Assembly: GCA_009777345.1 (NCBI GenBank)
Contig: WRMB01000008.1
Coordinates: 1-64,000 of the forward strand
Direction: 5' to 3'
DNA from: Micrococcales bacterium
Lineage (GTDB): Bacteria > Actinomycetota > Actinomycetes > Actinomycetales > Cellulomonadaceae
DNA: 64,000 nt
In this document: in pieces, positions 61,048-64,000 of the stretch
Layout of the letters: the number at the start of each line of letters is the position of its first letter
Numbering within the stretch: position 1 is the stretch's first letter
Program-made: the position numbers and the translations under genes
The notes under the pieces: model-generated
What the model saw: the letters and a program-made list of their open reading frames with translations, nothing else
The model's database searches: none
Told to the model about the DNA's origin: nothing

Positions 61048-62418
61048 GTGGCGAGCAAGGGCCTGGCCGCACGCTGGCGCGACTACGTCGACCGTTCCGC
61101 GCGCCAGTCCCCGGCCCGCCTGGCGCTGGGCGTCTTCGCGTTGGTCATCCTGACGTTCACGGTGCTGCTGAGCGCCCCCTGGGCGACGGTCGGCGGCCAC
61201 AGCGCACCACCGGTGACCGCGCTGTTCACGGCGACGTCGGCCACGACCGTGACGGGGCTGGTCGTCGTGCCGACCGGCACCTACTGGTCCGGGTGGGGCC
61301 TGGTGGTGATCCTCGTCGCGATCAAGGTGGGCGGGCTGGGGGTGATGACGCTGGCGTCGCTGCTCGGCCTGGCGGTGTCCCGCCGGGTGGGGCTGACGCA
61401 GCGGCTGCTGGTGTCGTCGGAGACGCATTTCACCCGGCTGGGCGAGGTCGGGTCGCTGCTGCGCACCGTGATCGTGACGTCCACGGCGCTCGAGGTCGTC
61501 ATCGCGACGGTGCTGTTCCCCCGGTTCCTGGCCGACGGCGAGGGGGTCGGCCCGGCGGCCTGGCACTCGATCTTCTACGCGATCTCGGCGTTCAACAACG
61601 CCGGGTTCGTGCCCACGGCGGACGGTCTGACCCCGTACGCCTCGGACTGGTGGGTGCTGCTGCCGCTGATCGTCGGGGTGTTCATCGGGTCGCTCGGCTT
61701 CCCGGTGATCCTCGACGTGATGCGCCGTCTGCGCCGTCCGGCGACCTGGTCGCTGCACTCCAAGCTGACGATCGTCACCAGCCTGGTACTGGTGGTGGCC
61801 GGGTCGGTGCTGGTCGCGGCGTTCGAGTGGAACAACCCGGACACCTTCGCGGCCCAGTCGGGCAGCGGCACGGTGCTGGCTTCGCTGTTCGCCGGGGTGA
61901 TGCCGCGTTCGGCGGGGCTGTCCACCGTGAACGTGTCCGAGATGCACGAGAGCACCTGGCTGCTCATGGACGCGCTGATGTTCGCCGGGGGCGGTTCGGC
62001 GTCCACCGCAGGCGGGATCAAGGTGACGACGCTGGCGGTCATGATGCTGGCCATCGTCGCCGAGGCGCGCGGCGACCGGGACCTGGAGGCCTTCGGTCGG
62101 CGCATCCCGCGCGACACGCTCCAGGTGGCTGTCGCGGTGGTCTTCATCTCCGCGACAGTGGTGCTCGCGGCCAGCCTGCTGCTGCTGGCGCTGACCAGCC
62201 TGAGCCTGGACGTCATCTTGTTCGAGGTGATCTCCGCCTACGCCACCTGCGGGCTGACCACCGGGATCACCCCTGGTCTGCCCGAGCACGCCCAGCTGGT
62301 GCTCGTCGCCCTGATGTTCGTCGGCCGGACTGGCACGATGACCATTGCCGCGGCGCTGGCGCTGCGCAACCGTCGTCGTGTGGTCCGGTACCCCGAGGAG
62401 AGGCCGATCATTGGCTGA
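61048..62418 (+). CDS. trkH: TrkH/KtrB-family potassium transporter subunit
   Basis: The 456-residue membrane protein has four membrane-pore-membrane repeats. Pore loops are seen as SATTVTGL, ISAFNNAGF, PRSAGLS and AYATCGLT, of which the glycines line the selectivity filter. GTG at 61048 is chosen because GGAGGTCAG lies directly before it. The TrkA-type gene overlaps its end. Confidence 0.93.
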   Translation: MASKGLAARWRDYVDRSARQSPARLALGVFALVILTFTVLLSAPWATVGGHSAPPVTALFTATSATTVTGLVVVPTGTYWSGWGLVVILVAIKVGGLGVMTLASLLGLAVSRRVGLTQRLLVSSETHFTRLGEVGSLLRTVIVTSTALEVVIATVLFPRFLADGEGVGPAAWHSIFYAISAFNNAGFVPTADGLTPYASDWWVLLPLIVGVFIGSLGFPVILDVMRRLRRPATWSLHSKLTIVTSLVLVVAGSVLVAAFEWNNPDTFAAQSGSGTVLASLFAGVMPRSAGLSTVNVSEMHESTWLLMDALMFAGGGSASTAGGIKVTTLAVMMLAIVAEARGDRDLEAFGRRIPRDTLQVAVAVVFISATVVLAASLLLLALTSLSLDVILFEVISAYATCGLTTGITPGLPEHAQLVLVALMFVGRTGTMTIAAALALRNRRRVVRYPEERPIIG

Positions 62419-63100
62419 GAAGCACAACCCCCGCAAGCCCGCCCCGGCCCCGGGTGACGGCGGGATACTCGTCATCGGCCTGGGCCGGTTCGGCTCGGCC
62501 ATCGCCGAGACGCTGGCCCGGTCAGAACGTGACGTGCTGGCCGTGGAACGCTCCCCCGAGCTGGTCGCGCACTGGGCGGGCCGGATCGCCCTGGTCGAGG
62601 CCGACGCCACCAACCCGGTCGCCCTGGAGCAGGTCGGGGTGCGCGACTACCCGACGGCGGTGGTCGCGGTCGGGTCGCACCTGGAGGCGTCGGTGCTGAT
62701 CACCGCCAACCTGGTGGACCTGGGGGTGCCGCAGATCTGGGCCAAGGCCATCAGCAACGAGCACGCCCGGATCCTGGAACGGATCGGCGCCCACCACGTG
62801 GTCCGTCCCGAGTCGGAGGCCGGCGAGCGCGTCGCCCACCTGGTCTCCGGCAAGCTGCTGGACTACATCGAGGTCGAGGACGGGTTCACCATCGTCAAGA
62901 TGCGTCCCCCGCGCGAGCTGGAGGGCTTCACCCTGGCCCAGTCGCACGTGCGCACCAAGTACGGGGTGACGGTGATCGGCGTGAAGAGCCCCGGCCTGGA
63001 CTTCCGCTACGCCCAGCCCGACACCCGCATCTCCGTCAACGACACCCTCATCGTGGCCGGGCACCCCGACCTGCTGGAACGCTTCTCCCGGCGGCCCTGA
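62411..63100 (+). CDS. trkA: TrkA-family potassium channel regulator
   Basis: The 229-residue protein has an N-terminal Rossmann RCK domain (ILVIGLGRFGSAIAETLARS, then Glu and Asp residues for nucleotide binding) and a C-terminal TrkA-C domain. It gates the TrkH-like subunit in response to nucleotides. The start is TTG at 62411, preceded by GAGGAGAGG and overlapping the trkH stop by 8 bases. Confidence 0.92.
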   Translation: MAEKHNPRKPAPAPGDGGILVIGLGRFGSAIAETLARSERDVLAVERSPELVAHWAGRIALVEADATNPVALEQVGVRDYPTAVVAVGSHLEASVLITANLVDLGVPQIWAKAISNEHARILERIGAHHVVRPESEAGERVAHLVSGKLLDYIEVEDGFTIVKMRPPRELEGFTLAQSHVRTKYGVTVIGVKSPGLDFRYAQPDTRISVNDTLIVAGHPDLLERFSRRP

Positions 63101-63104
63101 CGCA

Positions 63105-64000
63105 TCAGGAGCGGAAGCTGACCAGGCCCGGGGCGACGATCTCCAGCTGGGCGGCCAGCTCGCGGTGACGCTGGGTGGGGACCTGGTCCAGGGCGTTCTC
63201 CAGGTGGGGCAGGGCCCGTTCGTCGTGGTAGTCCCAGACGGCCAGGGCAGCGGCGACGGCGCGGTCGGTCGGACGGGCGCGAGCGTCGGCGGCGAAGGTG
63301 ACCAGGGTGGACAGGTCGTCCATACCGTGCCGGTGCAGCCGGGCGTCCCACTCGGTGGCCGCCTCCAGGCCGTGCCGCGGGGCGATACGGGCCGCGGCGG
63401 CCAGCACGGCCGGGTCGCCGGGCCGGTAGGAGTTCATCAGCTCGAGCACCCGCAGGGCCGGCCGGGAGCCGTCCTTGGCCGCCAGCTGGGTCCAGCGCTC
63501 CCACTGGAAGTCGGACAGGTCCGGCAGGACGGCCCGGACCGCGTCCTCGCCGAGCTCGCGCACCACGACCGGCGGCACGTCCACCCGTCCGGCGCGCAGG
63601 GCGGCCTGCACCGCGGCGACCGCGTCGTGCTGGCGGCCCGCCCGGGCCAGCAGGCTGGACTCCACGTCGATCGCGGCGTCACGACGGCGCGAACGCCCGG
63701 CACCGTCGGTGAACACCGCCGGTACCCGGGCCAGCGCGGCCAGACCGGCGTCGACATCGCCGACCTGGGCGGCCACCCGGGCCGCCACTACGTCCACCAA
63801 GGCGTTGCGCGGCTGGGCCTCGCGCCAGCGCGCCACCCAGCGCGAAGCACTCTCGGTGTCACCCATCGCCAGCCGGGTGACGATCTGGGTGCGGGCCACG
63901 GACTGGATCTCGGCGTCGCTCAGCCACCCGGCCGCGGCCCAGGCCTGCTCGGCGACCTGCGCCGACTCTCCGGTCTGGTACCGCCTGGCCAGCCACCGGG
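63105..64000 (-). CDS. Hypothetical protein, 5' part beyond the window
   Basis: The coding frame is open to the right edge, and the residues before the first in-window GTG (WLARRYQTGESAQVAEQ and on) continue in the same style, so the gene starts outside the window. The visible 298 residues are all-helical, Ala/Arg/Leu-rich and resemble TPR-like or HEAT-like repeats, with repeated pairs of helices. No catalytic motif. The stop is 4 bases after that of trkA on the other strand. Confidence 0.7.
   Translation of the reverse strand, partial: RWLARRYQTGESAQVAEQAWAAAGWLSDAEIQSVARTQIVTRLAMGDTESASRWVARWREAQPRNALVDVVAARVAAQVGDVDAGLAALARVPAVFTDGAGRSRRRDAAIDVESSLLARAGRQHDAVAAVQAALRAGRVDVPPVVVRELGEDAVRAVLPDLSDFQWERWTQLAAKDGSRPALRVLELMNSYRPGDPAVLAAAARIAPRHGLEAATEWDARLHRHGMDDLSTLVTFAADARARPTDRAVAAALAVWDYHDERALPHLENALDQVPTQRHRELAAQLEIVAPGLVSFRS

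Overview
The window is 64 kb of very GC-rich DNA from an actinomycete. Evidence is the codon use, GTG and TTG starts, TANNNT-type -10 boxes, a complete menaquinone pathway feeding a 14-subunit NADH dehydrogenase, a BldC-like regulator and a tiny bS22-type ribosomal protein. The order menG - menJ - (nuoA-N) - polyprenyl synthase - ... - htpX resembles the menG/menJ/grcC/htpX neighbourhood of mycobacteria with the nuo operon in its middle. The species cannot be fixed from the sequence; a member of the Micrococcales or a related order fits.

Layout. 1-8.4 kb: right part of an actinomycete integrative and conjugative element (AICE): FtsK-like DNA pump, DUF2637-like membrane protein, primase-polymerase, DUF3631 ATPase, an iteron-rich putative origin, excisionase and tyrosine integrase, ending at a tRNA-Met gene. 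8.4-9.2 kb: tRNA-Met, tRNA-Thr, tRNA-Tyr and a 19-bp tandem repeat. 9.3-16 kb: yajQ, a membrane-anchored protein, htpX, fprA, an RDD protein and a polyprenyl diphosphate synthase. 16-32.6 kb: nuoA to nuoN on the minus strand. 32.7-42.4 kb: menJ, menG, menF, an HtrA-like protease, menD, menC and ilvA. 42.6-47.3 kb: an accessory island with one ParDE-type and two PIN-domain toxin-antitoxin pairs, two SMI1/SUKH-like proteins and an unknown gene pair. 47.4 kb: menB. 48.4-49.2 kb: a compact minus-strand array of seven tRNAs, including a complete set of serine isoacceptors (GGA, GCU, UGA, CGA) with an unusual core. 49.4-56.5 kb: two paralogous beta-propeller lipoproteins, a GntR/ABC operon and two further lipoproteins. 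56.5-64 kb: menE, menA, a septum-formation-like protein, a phosphatase, bS22, a BldC-like protein, a TrkH/TrkA potassium system and a truncated gene at the right edge.

How it works together. menF, menD, menC, menE and menB convert chorismate to DHNA-CoA. menA attaches the polyprenyl chain made by the grcC-type synthase, menG methylates the product and menJ saturates part of the side chain. The menaquinone then accepts electrons from the nuo complex. menH and a DHNA-CoA thioesterase were not seen.

The most unusual content is the tRNA array. Three of its four serine tRNAs carry an A54/U58 T-loop in place of T54/A58, all four have G8 and an extended D-stem, and the group sits 1.3 kb from an island of PIN-type RNases. 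Second is a 32-bp-arm palindrome built from 10-bp-spaced CGTACCA iterons in the AICE.
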